Source: 62-47 sp044463945 (GTDB taxonomy: Bacteria > Pseudomonadota > Alphaproteobacteria > Rhizobiales > Xanthobacteraceae). Taken from it: 64,000 nt of DNA. Below, piece by piece: positions 27,995 through 35,575 of the stretch (the stretch's first letter is position 1; the number at the start of each line of letters is the position of its first letter). The notes under the pieces are model-generated. The model did no database searches and was not told the origin of the DNA. It saw nothing but the letters and a program-made list of their open reading frames with translations. The stretch spans positions 20,062 to 84,061 of the forward strand of contig JBIQLW010000016.1 of the NCBI GenBank assembly GCA_044463945.1, read 5' to 3'. The translations under genes were made by a program, and so were the position numbers.

Positions 27995-29221
27995 TTATTT
28001 CTTCACCAACGGACATTCGCTTTCCGCGATCGGACGGAAGGCGTCAGCCGCAGGAACCTTGGCCAAAAGTTTGTAGTAGTCCCAAGCGTATTTGCTTTCT
28101 TCCGGACGCTTGACCTGCATCAGGAAGAGATCGTGAACCATCAATCCGTCGTCTCGAATATAACCGTTGCTCGTATAGAAATCCGAGATTTTCGACTTTT
28201 TCATTTGTGCCATGACCTTGTCGGCATCCACCGAACCTGCGTCGCGGATAGCTTTCAGGTAATGTATCGCAGCGGAATAGTTGGCGGCGTGAACCATGGT
28301 CGGCATCTTGCCGACTTTCTCGAAATACCGTTTCGACCATGCGCGAGTTTCGTCGTTCATGTCCCAATAGAACGACGTCGTAAAAATCAGATCCTTCGCA
28401 AGCTTCAATCCGAGCGCGTGCGCATCGGACAGGAAGAACAGCATTCCAGCCAGCGACTGTTTACCGCCTGATGTCACGCCGTACTCGGCCGCAGTCCGGA
28501 TTGAGTTAATCGTATCGCTGCTGGCGTTCGCCAAGGCAATCACCTTCGCGCCAGATCCCTGAGCCGCCAGAACATAAGATGAAAAGTCGAACGCACCCGC
28601 CGGATGCTTGACAGCGCCAAGCGTTTTACCGCCCCCCGCCTTGACGAATGCCTCCACGTCCCGCTGGATCGAGTGCCCATAGGCGTAGTCGGCGGTTATG
28701 AAGAACCAACTATCGCCGCCGGATTTCAGGACCGCACTCGTCGTCGCCTTGGCGAGAGCATAGGAGTCGAAATTGTACTGCACCGTATAAGCGTTGCAGT
28801 GCTTTCCATTGATATCGGACGACGACGCATTGACCGGAAATGCAAGTTTCTTGCGTTCGGCTGCAAGCGCCATCACGGCGAGAGCGTTGCCGGACCCGAC
28901 AAGGTCGGTCACCAATGACACATTCTCCACGTCATACCATCGACGAGCGATGGCCGATGCAATGTCCGGCTTGTTCTGGTGGTCGGCGCTCAGAACCTCG
29001 ATCGGCCTGCCGAGAACCTTTCCCCCGAAGTCCTCGACCGCCATCTTGACCGCGGCCACGGCTCCAGGACCCGATATGTCGGAATTGTATCCAGACATAT
29101 CGCCGAGCACACCGATTTTGATGGTGTCGTCGGCTTTTCCCGTTTGCGCGGTCGCCGGTTGCGAGCACAGAGCCGCAACGCCCGCCAGGGACAGCAAGAT
29201 ACTCGAACCGAATTTCCTCAT
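27995..29221 (-). CDS. Branched-chain-amino-acid-type ABC transporter substrate-binding protein (no transporter partner in window)
   Basis: Periplasmic type I binding protein (LivJ/amide-binding class, PF13458), 408 residues from the ATG at 29221, which has a strong RBS (GGGAGGG) a few bases upstream; an ATG six codons earlier lacks this spacing. The signal peptide ends near PATAQTGKADD. The mature start TIKIGVLGDMSGYNSDISGP and FFITADYAYGHSIQRDVEAF are typical, as is the C-terminal KYAWDYYKLLAKVPAADAFR found in a Bradyrhizobium-rich subgroup. Two mature cysteines (GKHCNAYTV and SECPLVKK) may form a disulfide. No permease or ATPase gene accompanies it in the window. It is the first gene of the unit with the cysteine hydrolase and cupin. 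A hand-counted line (28021-28080) has 33 G+C of 60, well below core genes here. Confidence 0.88.
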   Translation of the reverse strand: MRKFGSSILLSLAGVAALCSQPATAQTGKADDTIKIGVLGDMSGYNSDISGPGAVAAVKMAVEDFGGKVLGRPIEVLSADHQNKPDIASAIARRWYDVENVSLVTDLVGSGNALAVMALAAERKKLAFPVNASSSDINGKHCNAYTVQYNFDSYALAKATTSAVLKSGGDSWFFITADYAYGHSIQRDVEAFVKAGGGKTLGAVKHPAGAFDFSSYVLAAQGSGAKVIALANASSDTINSIRTAAEYGVTSGGKQSLAGMLFFLSDAHALGLKLAKDLIFTTSFYWDMNDETRAWSKRYFEKVGKMPTMVHAANYSAAIHYLKAIRDAGSVDADKVMAQMKKSKISDFYTSNGYIRDDGLMVHDLFLMQVKRPEESKYAWDYYKLLAKVPAADAFRPIAESECPLVKK

Positions 29222-29454
29222 TTTTCCCTCCCGGATCAATTTTACGACGCTTGATTCAACGGGATGTTATGCAAGGGGGTGGAAACGATCCAGACTATGA
29301 AAACGACAAAATTGATAGGTATTACTTATCAGAATCAAAAATCGGATGCCTGAACCAAAACATGCCATGACAGGGTCGAACAATCGCCTTTCATTCAAAC
29401 GCTCGCTCGCAACCGGCCTTACAATTACTTGATTTTATGAATTATTTTATTTGT

Positions 29455-29531
29455 TGGTCGGGGCACGCGGATTCGAACCGCGGACCTGCAGTACCCAAAA
29501 CTGCCGCGCTACCAGGCTGCGCTATACCCCG
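29455..29531 (-). tRNA. tRNA-Pro (anticodon UGG)
   Basis: The minus strand from 29531 folds as a cloverleaf: acceptor CGGGGTA/TGCCCCG, D-arm GCGCAGCCTGGTAGCGC, anticodon stem GCAGT/ACTGC with loop TTTGGGT (anticodon TGG), and T-arm CGCGGTTCGAATCCGCG. CCA is encoded. Its 3' end faces the AT-richer patch at 26.6-29.45 kb, the side where tRNA-targeting elements usually insert. Confidence 0.96.
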
Positions 29532-29648
29532 ATCGAGCCGCCGATCGCCGGGACAAGCCGGTCGGCCGCCGCGTCGATGACGCTTCCCGATACACGCTCC
29601 CAGCCCCGCCAGCAAGGCGGCGGCTGGCGCCGTTCAAACTGGCTCCAT

Positions 29649-29695
29649 GCCCCGGACGCGGCGCGGCATGAAATGCCGCTCCGCAGAGCCGGGGC
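29649..29695. repeat. REP-like imperfect palindrome 1
   Basis: GCCCCGG at 29649 pairs with CCGGGGC ending at 29695, and inside it GCGGCAT pairs with ATGCCGC around a GAA loop. From memory this GCCGGGG/GCGGCAT-type hairpin recurs between genes in Bradyrhizobium-group chromosomes. It is the first of two related hairpins between tRNA-Pro and the DUF192 gene. Confidence 0.7.
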
Positions 29696-29720
29696 CGCTC
29701 CAGCCACAATGTTTGAAACG

Positions 29721-29767
29721 GTCCCGGTTCTGCGAAGCGGCGTTGCACACTGCATCGCGCCCGGGAC
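29721..29767. repeat. REP-like imperfect palindrome 2
   Basis: GTCCCGG at 29721 pairs with CCGGGAC ending at 29767, and GTTGCA with TGCATC inside around ACAC. Sequence elements (CCCGG, TCTGCG, GCGGCGTTGCA) correspond to the first hairpin at 29649 read in the opposite orientation, so the two look like an inverted pair of one REP-like unit. Confidence 0.65.
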
Positions 29768-29811
29768 ATGGCGGAGAACAAAGCCGAACCTGGCCGTTTT
29801 TCAACAGTCTG

Positions 29812-30306
29812 TCAGCGCCCGTTGAACAGCGGGTGCGCGACCCGGTCGCCCGGCGCGATCCCGTATTTTTTGGCTGTTCCCGCGATCACTTCGAGGACTC
29901 CCTTCGCACGCCCGCGCGAGGGGATGATGGCGGTCGATTGCGGCACCGTGTTCTCGGCGATGCGCAGGATGCGCCCGTCGGCGCGAATGAAGATCATGTC
30001 GAGCGGGATGAAGGTGTTCTTCATCCACATCGAGATTTCCTGCTCCGGGGAAAAGTCGAACAACATGCCGCGGCCGTCCGGCAGTTCCTTGCGGTACATC
30101 AGCCCGGTGCGCTTCTCCTCCTCGGTGGTCGCCACCTCGACGGCGAACACCTGAACGCCGGAGCGGGTAACGATCTCAAGCGTCTGCAACTCGGCCGCCC
30201 GCGCCGCGCCCGAAACCGTCAGGCCAACCGCCGCGAGCATCAGCATCAGTGCCAGCGCCCACCGTTTCGCGACTCGAAACCGCCGCTCACACCATCGCGC
30301 AACCAT
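29812..30306 (-). CDS. DUF192 family exported protein
   Basis: Small secreted or membrane-tethered protein, 164 residues from the ATG at 30306. An N-terminal hydrophobic stretch (RWALALMLMLAAVGLTVSGAARA) serves as signal peptide. The DUF192 core (PF02643) follows with EEKRTGLMYRKELPDGRGMLFDF, MWMKNTFIPLDMIFIRADGRI and VLEVIAGTAKKYGIAPGDRV. The family is a small beta-barrel fold of unknown function, common in proteobacteria. The frame extends upstream to 30648 but that part is antisense to the cold-shock gene's coding and is not credible. No partner genes are nearby. Confidence 0.88.
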   Translation of the reverse strand: MVARWCERRFRVAKRWALALMLMLAAVGLTVSGAARAAELQTLEIVTRSGVQVFAVEVATTEEEKRTGLMYRKELPDGRGMLFDFSPEQEISMWMKNTFIPLDMIFIRADGRILRIAENTVPQSTAIIPSRGRAKGVLEVIAGTAKKYGIAPGDRVAHPLFNGR

Positions 30307-30437
30307 CGTTCTCAACCCTCGGCCGGACGCGGATCGTGTCCAGGGCGACGATAGGTACCGGCTTTTGCGCCTAGCGCAACCGCGTGGTGACCTTCCTTGC
30401 GTGATCTGACAGGCTTGTGAAGGACGGAAGGATTCCG

Positions 30438-31082
30438 TCAGTGCGAGGCGAGTCCCGACGGCCCGGTTTCCGGATGGATTTCCGCCGCCATCATCCCCTT
30501 GGAGCCGGGCCCGAACCGCACCAGTACATACTGGCCGGGGCGCAGCTCGGTCATTCCGTAGCGGCGCAGCGTCTCCATATGGACGAAAATGTCCGGGGTG
30601 CCCTCGCCGCAGGTGACGAAGCCGAAACCGCGCAGACGGTTGAACCACTTCACCTGAGCGCGCTCCAGCCCGCTGGTCGGCGTGACGCTGACATGGGTGC
30701 GCGGCGGCAGCATCTGCGCCGGATGCACGGCGGTCGATTCATCCATCGAGACGACGCGGAACGCCTGAAAGCCCTTCTGCCGCTGCACGCATTCGCAGAC
30801 GATGCGGGCGCCCTCATAGGCGGTCTGATAGCCGTCGCGCCGCAGCACCGTGACGTGCAGCAGCACGTCGGCCGATCCGTCGTCGGGCACCACGAAGCCG
30901 TAGCCCTTGGAGGCGTCGAACCACTTGATGACGCCGCGAACCTCGATCAGCTTGTTGGGATCGCCCAGGTCCGCGAACGGATCCAGCGTCGTGCTTCGGT
31001 TGTCGAAGCCGTCGGACGACAATGTCCTGCTTCCGCCCGCCGGCCTGCCAAATTGCTTGGACTCAAATCCGTCCGACCCCAT
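30438..31082 (-). CDS. Double cold-shock-domain protein
   Basis: RNA/ssDNA-binding protein with two cold-shock domains, 214 residues from the ATG at 31082 (MGSDGFESKQFG). The first domain has RGVIKWFDASKGYGFVVPDD and DVLLHVTVLRRDGY; the second has AQVKWFNRLRGFGFVTCGEG and DIFVHMETLRRYGM, each with RNP1- and RNP2-like aromatic strands. A linker of about 25 residues joins them (ESTAVHPAQMLPPRTHVSVT), and the first about 45 residues are low-complexity. Single-domain Csp proteins are about 70 residues, so this is the alphaproteobacterial tandem form. It likely acts as an RNA chaperone. An ATG 30 codons upstream is in frame. Confidence 0.9.
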   Translation of the reverse strand: MGSDGFESKQFGRPAGGSRTLSSDGFDNRSTTLDPFADLGDPNKLIEVRGVIKWFDASKGYGFVVPDDGSADVLLHVTVLRRDGYQTAYEGARIVCECVQRQKGFQAFRVVSMDESTAVHPAQMLPPRTHVSVTPTSGLERAQVKWFNRLRGFGFVTCGEGTPDIFVHMETLRRYGMTELRPGQYVLVRFGPGSKGMMAAEIHPETGPSGLASH

Positions 31083-31336
31083 GACCCCGGACCCCGTAGG
31101 TGCTGAAAATCCCGGCAACGCCGCCTTGCCGACAACGCGCTCACGACTCTTTAACGGTTCGCAAGGGCGCATGCGCCTTCGCGAATCTCCTGATTCGACG
31201 ATAGCATTCTCGCGCAGGTGGCAAAGACAAAAAAGCCGCTCGTTGACGATCTATAAACAATCTTGCGCCCGGCGAATCCCGCGCACGCCTGCGCGCGCCC
31301 GCGGCGTTTCAACGCGGTGACGCGGATAAGGCAGGA

Positions 31337-32098
31337 TCAATTGCCGACGAACGGCCCCAGCGTCTCGCCGATGTCGTGACGGATCACCAGATCGGCGTCG
31401 TCGTCCTGCTCGGTGGGCTCCCTGTTGATGATGACGAGACGCGCGCCCGCGTTCTTCGCCACCAGCGGCATTCCGGCGGCCGGCCACACCACCAGCGACG
31501 AGCCGATCACCACGAACAGGTCGCAGGCGCGTGCGAGTTCGCCGGCGCGGCGCATCGCGTCTTCCGGCATCGGCTGCCCGAACGAGATCGTGGCGGTCTT
31601 CACCGCGCCGCCGCAGTCCTCGCACACCGGCGCACGTCCGGTTTCGTCGAAGCGCGCTTTGGCCCAGACGAGATCATGGTGTCGCTCGCAGCAGATGCAG
31701 CGGGCATAGGTGGTGTTGCCGTGCAATTCCACCACGTCGTCGGCCGCGATTCCCGATGCCTGATGCAGGTTGTCGATGTTCTGGGTGATGACGCCCGGCA
31801 CCTTGCCGGCCCGGTACAGCGCCGCCAGCGCCCGGTGCCCGCGCCCCGGACGCGCCGCGGCGAAGGTCGGCTCCATGGCGAAGCGCCGTCGCCACGACTC
31901 GTCCCGCGCCGCCTGGCTCGCGACGAACTCCTCATAGGGGATCGGCCGGTTTCGGGTCCACAGTCCGCCCGGCGAGCGGAAATCGGGAATGCCGCATTCG
32001 GTGGAAATGCCGGCGCCCGTGAACGGCACGATGGTGGCGGCGCCCGCGATCAACTCGCCCAGCCGCTCCACGCCGCTTTGCAGGTCGGTTGCGATCAT
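31337..32098 (-). CDS. SIR2-family NAD-dependent protein deacylase
   Basis: Sirtuin that removes acyl groups from lysines using NAD+, 253 residues from the ATG at 32098. Motifs are VPFTGAGISTECGIPDFRSP (NAD loop), GVITQNIDNLHQASGI, VELHGNTTYARC with the catalytic histidine, and SFGQPMPEDAM. Two CxxC pairs (CICC and CEDC) can bind the structural zinc. It resembles CobB/Sir2Tm class proteins; preference for acetyl or succinyl groups is not evident by eye. A longer frame to 32170 adds an unconserved leader. It stands alone. Confidence 0.92.
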   Translation of the reverse strand: MIATDLQSGVERLGELIAGAATIVPFTGAGISTECGIPDFRSPGGLWTRNRPIPYEEFVASQAARDESWRRRFAMEPTFAAARPGRGHRALAALYRAGKVPGVITQNIDNLHQASGIAADDVVELHGNTTYARCICCERHHDLVWAKARFDETGRAPVCEDCGGAVKTATISFGQPMPEDAMRRAGELARACDLFVVIGSSLVVWPAAGMPLVAKNAGARLVIINREPTEQDDDADLVIRHDIGETLGPFVGN

Positions 32099-32191
32099 GT
32101 TGGTCCGATTCCGATAAATGCTATCGCCTTCGAACCAATATAATATCGCAAATGCCGCGCGCACGGCCACCGCGATCCGGCGTGCCGGGTC

Positions 32192-32389
32192 CTACTTCCC
32201 GAGATGGCGGCGGACGGCGGCGACCGAAGGGCCGACTTCGCCGATCGCGGCGATCAATTGCTCCTGGGTCACACTGAGCCGTCCGGCCCAATAGCTCGCC
32301 GACGCCGGATCGTCGAGGTCGATCGCCTGCGGCGGGCGAACACCGTGATCGGCCGCCAGAACCACGGACACTGGCACGAGCGTAATCAT
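32192..32389 (-). CDS. DUF3606 family small protein
   Basis: A 65-residue protein. The C-terminal half, SASYWAGRLSVTQEQLIAAI followed by GEVGPSVAAVRRHLGK, matches the DUF3606 pattern (an acidic start, YW, then a helix ending VGxxxxxVRxHL). The family is small, cytosolic and of unknown function, common in Rhizobiales and often associated with stress. The start ATG at 32389 gives a rather hydrophobic first ten residues; a later start is possible. No partner is evident. Confidence 0.75.
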   Translation of the reverse strand: MITLVPVSVVLAADHGVRPPQAIDLDDPASASYWAGRLSVTQEQLIAAIGEVGPSVAAVRRHLGK

Positions 32390-32565
32390 GCGGCCAGACT
32401 ACCCGTCGCGACCGCCACGCCCAAGCGCGGACGCGGCAAGCCGTTAACAGAACCTTTCCGGGAACCGGCCGCGCAAGCATCGGCGCGGCTCGATATCGGG
32501 CGCAAAAGCTCCTACATATTCCGCCCGGATGAGACAGAACCCGTCACGACATTTGGAGAACCGAA

Positions 32566-33015
32566 ATGCGCTACCTGCACACCATGCTGCGCGTCCGCGA
32601 CCTCGACACCGCGCTCAAGTTTTATTGCGACGCGCTGGGGCTGAAGGAAGTGCGCCGCGTCGACAACGACAAGGGGCGCTTCACGCTGGTTTTCCTCGGC
32701 GCGCCCGGCGATGACGATCTCATCCGGCAGAGCGCGGGCCGCGGCGCGCCGCTGGTCGAGCTCACCTACAACTGGGATGAGGAAAAATACGGAGAGGACC
32801 GCTTCTTCGGCCACCTCGCCTACGAGGTCAACGACATCTACGCCGTCTGCGAGCGCCTGATGAAACTCGGCGTCACCATCAACCGCCCCCCGCGCGACGG
32901 CCAGATGGCGTTCGTCCGCTCGCCGGATCTGCATTCGATCGAGCTTCTGCAAGCAGGCGACGCCAAGCCGCCGCAGGAGCCGTGGGCCTCGATGCCGAAC
33001 ACCGGGCACTGGTAA
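32566..33015 (+). CDS. Lactoylglutathione lyase (glyoxalase I)-like VOC protein
   Basis: A 149-residue protein of the glyoxalase I branch of the VOC superfamily. It starts MRYLHTMLRVRDLDTALKFYCDALGL with the first metal histidine at residue 5, and continues with LVELTYNWDEEKYGEDRFFGHLAYEVND, which carries the expected Glu and His ligands. SPDLHSIELLQ supplies the last Glu. This arrangement fits GloA, which isomerises the methylglyoxal-glutathione hemithioacetal to lactoylglutathione. The C-terminal extension (PPQEPWASMPNTGHW) is common in alphaproteobacterial homologues. Confidence 0.85.
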   Translation: MRYLHTMLRVRDLDTALKFYCDALGLKEVRRVDNDKGRFTLVFLGAPGDDDLIRQSAGRGAPLVELTYNWDEEKYGEDRFFGHLAYEVNDIYAVCERLMKLGVTINRPPRDGQMAFVRSPDLHSIELLQAGDAKPPQEPWASMPNTGHW

Positions 33016-33068
33016 CCACGGAACCTGGCGCCGCCGCCGGCGTTGCCCCAGCGACAAAGGAGATCGTC

Positions 33069-33146
33069 ATGGCGCGCGGCGTTTTGTTGTGGCTTTTGGG
33101 AGTCCCGATTCCCGTCATCATTCTTCTATGGCTGTTCTTGCGCTGA
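33069..33146 (+). CDS. 25-residue single-pass membrane protein
   Basis: A very short gene, 26 codons including the stop. It has an almost ideal RBS (AAAGGAG at 33056-33062) seven bases before the ATG. The product is MARGVLLWLLGVPIPV followed by IILLWLFLR: one hydrophobic helix with basic residues at both ends. I recall similar tiny proteins (LLWLLGVPIPVIILL type) in Rhizobiales genomes, without known function. It starts 53 bases after the glyoxalase stop and may be co-transcribed. The RBS and the conserved-looking sequence argue that it is real. Confidence 0.65.
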   Translation: MARGVLLWLLGVPIPVIILLWLFLR

Positions 33147-33176
33147 TCGGTTTTTGCGCTGAGCGCCACGCAGGAT

Positions 33177-33329
33177 TCAGTTGAGGCTCTGCTCCAGCCA
33201 CAGCACGCCGATGATAATCGCGAGCGTGATCGCGGTAACCACGCCGCGCTGGGTCCAGTTCATGCCTTGGCCGAACCACCAGAGCAGCGCGCAGCACATG
33301 ATGACCGGAACGATGATATCGAGCCGCAT
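33177..33329 (-). CDS. 50-residue hypothetical membrane protein
   Basis: Short gene from the ATG at 33329. The product has two hydrophobic segments, LDIIVPVIMCCALLWWFGQG and GVVTAITLAIIIGVLWLEQS, separated by a short polar turn (MNWTQR), so it is probably a two-helix inner-membrane hairpin. It lies 20 bases downstream of the porin-like small protein on the same strand and may share its transcript. No family is recognised. A longer upstream extension would be arginine-rich and antisense-like, so I reject it. Confidence 0.6.
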   Translation of the reverse strand: MRLDIIVPVIMCCALLWWFGQGMNWTQRGVVTAITLAIIIGVLWLEQSLN

Positions 33330-33349
33330 GATCGATCCTGCCCTGCCGC

Positions 33350-33625
33350 TCAGCGCGTGCGGCCGCCGACGCCGACACTGACCGAGCCGCCGATCCGCAC
33401 GCAGGTGTCGGAGCCCTCGACCTTGACGAAGCCCGGACCGAACGCCGCGCATGACGTCGGCGTCCGCGTTCGCGACAACGGCTTGTCCATCGTCTTGCCT
33501 GCGCTTGCTCCGGGCCGGCGGCCGCCGTCCGGTTGCGCCAGTGCCATCGGCGTCGCAACGATCATTCCCAACATGACGACCACTGCGATCCTGCCCACGA
33601 CCCGGCTCCCACGTTTCGGAATCAC
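33350..33625 (-). CDS. Small exported protein resembling the N-terminus of rhizobial porins
   Basis: A 91-residue reading frame from a GTG at 33625, with a basic N-terminus and signal peptide (VVGRIAVVVMLGMIVATPMALAQ). After a polar stretch comes CAAFGPGFVKVEGSDTCVRI followed by GGSVSVGVG. This is the start of the mature chain of Omp2/RopA-type porins, whose first beta strand follows CxxFGxGFxxxxGTDTCxKIGG. Here the protein stops (GGRTR) where the barrel would begin. It is either a porin remnant or a stand-alone small secreted protein with the two conserved cysteines. tRNA-Glu lies just upstream on the same strand. Confidence 0.6.
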   Translation of the reverse strand: MIPKRGSRVVGRIAVVVMLGMIVATPMALAQPDGGRRPGASAGKTMDKPLSRTRTPTSCAAFGPGFVKVEGSDTCVRIGGSVSVGVGGRTR

Positions 33626-33661
33626 GCTCTCATCGCGTGAAATCGTCGGTGCTGAAATTGT

Positions 33662-33736
33662 TGGCGCTCCCTAGCGGAATCGAACCGCTCTCTCCACCGT
33701 GAAAGGGTGGCGTCCTGACCGATAGACGAAGGGAGC
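33662..33736 (-). tRNA. tRNA-Glu (anticodon UUC)
   Basis: Minus strand from 33736: acceptor GCTCCCT/AGGGAGC, D-arm with GTCTATCGGTCAGGAC, anticodon stem CCACC/GGTGG with loop CTTTCAC (anticodon TTC), and T-arm AGCGGTTCGATTCCGCT. CCA is encoded at 33662-33664. Confidence 0.96.
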
Positions 33737-34048
33737 GGAACACCCGGCCCGACGCGATCCTCGCATTGGGCCTCGACCATTCCGCGCTGCCGTTAAGAAT
33801 ATCCGCAAAATCAAGTGCTTGATGCAAGCCTCAACCCCGCGCCGAACCGGCGCCGGGCGCCCTGATCCGAAGACAGCGGCGAACCTATAAAGGCGTTTGC
33901 CCGCACGGGCAAGCCCGGCCCGCACCTCGCGCGTTGTTGGAGTTTTTGTTGGACGTTTCCCTCAACACATTCCCTTGGGCACGCGGCACGGCGCACGCTA
34001 CGCTCAGGCCGCCCTCACCCGTCGCGTGACGCGAGACAGGAGCCTTCC
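33737..34048. other. Intergenic region between tRNA-Glu and the cyclase gene
   Basis: These 312 bases contain no supportable gene. They should hold the tRNA-Glu promoter on the minus strand (AT-richer stretch at 33795-33825) and the cyclase promoter. A short GC-rich inverted repeat (TTGCCCG / CGGGCAA, 33897-33913) is visible. CAGGAG at 34037-34042 is the cyclase RBS. Confidence 0.5.
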
Positions 34049-34825
34049 ATGGCGCGCAAGCTGATAGATATCTCGGTGCCGTTGCAGAACGACGTTCCCG
34101 CCGACCCGCCCGGCCATCATCCGACCATCCAGTATATCGATCATCAGCAGGGGCTGGCGCAGATGCTGCCGTTCTTCGACGGCCTGAAGGCGGAGGACCT
34201 GCCGGACGCCCAGGGCTGGGCGGTCGAGGCGGTGCGGCTCTCCACCCACAACGGCACCCATCTCGACGCGCCCTGGCATTTCCATCCGACCATGAATCGC
34301 GGCGAGCGCGCATGGACCATCGACGAGGTGCCGCTGGAGTGGTGCCTGCAACGCGGCGTCAAGCTCGACTTCCGCCATCTGCCGGACGGCTACGTCGCGA
34401 CCGCCGCGGACGTCGCCGATGAGCTGAAGCGCATCGGCCACACCCTCGCTCCGCTCGACATCGTCGTCGTCAACACCAGCGCCGGCGCGAAATACGGCCG
34501 GCCCGATTACGTCACCTCGGGCTGCGGCATGGGCTACGAGGCCACGATGTATCTTCTGGAGCGCGGTGTGCGTCTCACCGGCACCGACGGCTGGAGCTGG
34601 GACGCGCCCTTCGTCCATACCGCCAGAAAATACGCCGCGACGCGCGACGCCAGCCTGATCTGGGAAGGCCACAAGGCCGGCCGCCATATCGGCTATTGCC
34701 ATCTGGAAAAACTCCACAACCTTGAACAACTGCCCTCGACCGGATTTACCGTCTCGTGTTTTCCGGTGAAGATCGAACGCGCGTCGGCGGGCTGGACCCG
34801 CGCCGTCGCCATCATCGAAACCTGA
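34049..34825 (+). CDS. Cyclase family protein (kynurenine formamidase-like metal hydrolase)
   Basis: Metal-dependent hydrolase of the cyclase family (PF04199), 258 residues. The family signature HxGTHxDAPxHF is present as STHNGTHLDAPWHFHPTMN near residue 70. GTDGWSWDAPF supplies the later conserved GTD segment, and HIGYCHLEKLHNLEQLP is the typical C-terminal substrate and metal region. Related enzymes hydrolyse N-formylkynurenine, isatin or cyclic esters. No tryptophan-catabolism genes are next to it, so the substrate is open. The ATG is preceded by CAGGAG. Confidence 0.85.
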   Translation: MARKLIDISVPLQNDVPADPPGHHPTIQYIDHQQGLAQMLPFFDGLKAEDLPDAQGWAVEAVRLSTHNGTHLDAPWHFHPTMNRGERAWTIDEVPLEWCLQRGVKLDFRHLPDGYVATAADVADELKRIGHTLAPLDIVVVNTSAGAKYGRPDYVTSGCGMGYEATMYLLERGVRLTGTDGWSWDAPFVHTARKYAATRDASLIWEGHKAGRHIGYCHLEKLHNLEQLPSTGFTVSCFPVKIERASAGWTRAVAIIET

Positions 34826-34944
34826 GCGGGAACCGGCGGCGCGCTCGCACGTTGGGTCGTGCGCCGGATTTCGCCCCGCCTTTTCACACCGCGTTTCCAT
34901 GCGCGCTGACAGTTGATAGAGTCACATCAGCGCAGGAGATTCCC

Positions 34945-35571
34945 ATGACGCTTCCCCAAGATGGCAGTTCACAAGACGCCGGCCCGCAAGACACCGGCAC
35001 CCTGCGGTCGAGCGACATCGGCGATTTGCGGTCGAGATTCCAGGCTGCCGTGCGCAAACGCTGGCTGGCCTTCCTCATCGAGGGCATCCTGCTGGTCATC
35101 ATCGGCTTCGCGGCGATCCTGGTGCCGCCGCTCGCGAGCATCGCGGTCACGGTCTTCCTCGGCTGGCTGTTCATCATCAGCGGCGTCGCCGCGCTGGTCT
35201 TGACGCTCTGGGCTCGCGAGATTCCGGGCTTCTGGTGGTCGTTGATCTCGGCGGTGCTGGCCATCGCCGTCGGCGTCATCCTGCTGGCGCGGCCGATCCA
35301 GGGCACGCTGACGCTCACCATCGTGGTCGGCGCCTATTTTCTCGCCGAGGGCGTCACCACCATCATGTACGCGCTGGAAAATCGCCGCGAACTGCCGCAG
35401 CGCTGGGGCTGGATGCTGACCGCCGGTCTGATGGACATTCTGGTCGCCGTCATCATCGTCGCCGGCCTGCCGGGCTCGGCGCTGTGGGCGATCGGGCTTC
35501 TGGTCGGCATCAATCTGGTGTTCGGCGGCGCCACCCTGATCGGCGTCGCGCTCGCCGCGCGCAAGTCCTGA
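34945..35571 (+). CDS. HdeD family membrane protein
   Basis: Inner-membrane protein of the HdeD/DUF308 family, 208 residues from the ATG at 34945 with GCAGGAG eight bases before. A polar N-terminus of about 45 residues precedes six hydrophobic helices in three pairs (for example LAFLIEGILLVIIGFAAIL, ITVFLGWLF-type and WWSLISAVLAIAVGVILLAR). The repeated pattern of a GxxxLxxG turn between helices is typical. HdeD is linked to acid resistance in E. coli; function in this group is not established. A longer frame to 34756 overlaps the cyclase gene and is not credible. Confidence 0.85.
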   Translation: MTLPQDGSSQDAGPQDTGTLRSSDIGDLRSRFQAAVRKRWLAFLIEGILLVIIGFAAILVPPLASIAVTVFLGWLFIISGVAALVLTLWAREIPGFWWSLISAVLAIAVGVILLARPIQGTLTLTIVVGAYFLAEGVTTIMYALENRRELPQRWGWMLTAGLMDILVAVIIVAGLPGSALWAIGLLVGINLVFGGATLIGVALAARKS

Positions 35572-35575
35572 CGCC

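Noticed and set aside
29222..29330. Sigma-54 promoter before the binding-protein gene
   Set aside because: The best match (TTCCAC...TTGCA around 29265-29280, minus strand) lacks the GG at -24 and has the wrong spacing.
26596..29457. Direct repeat of the tRNA-Pro 3' end as an att site for the accessory patch
   Set aside because: No copy of the T-arm and acceptor sequence was found at the left side; the TCGATTCCTG motifs there do not pair as a T-stem.
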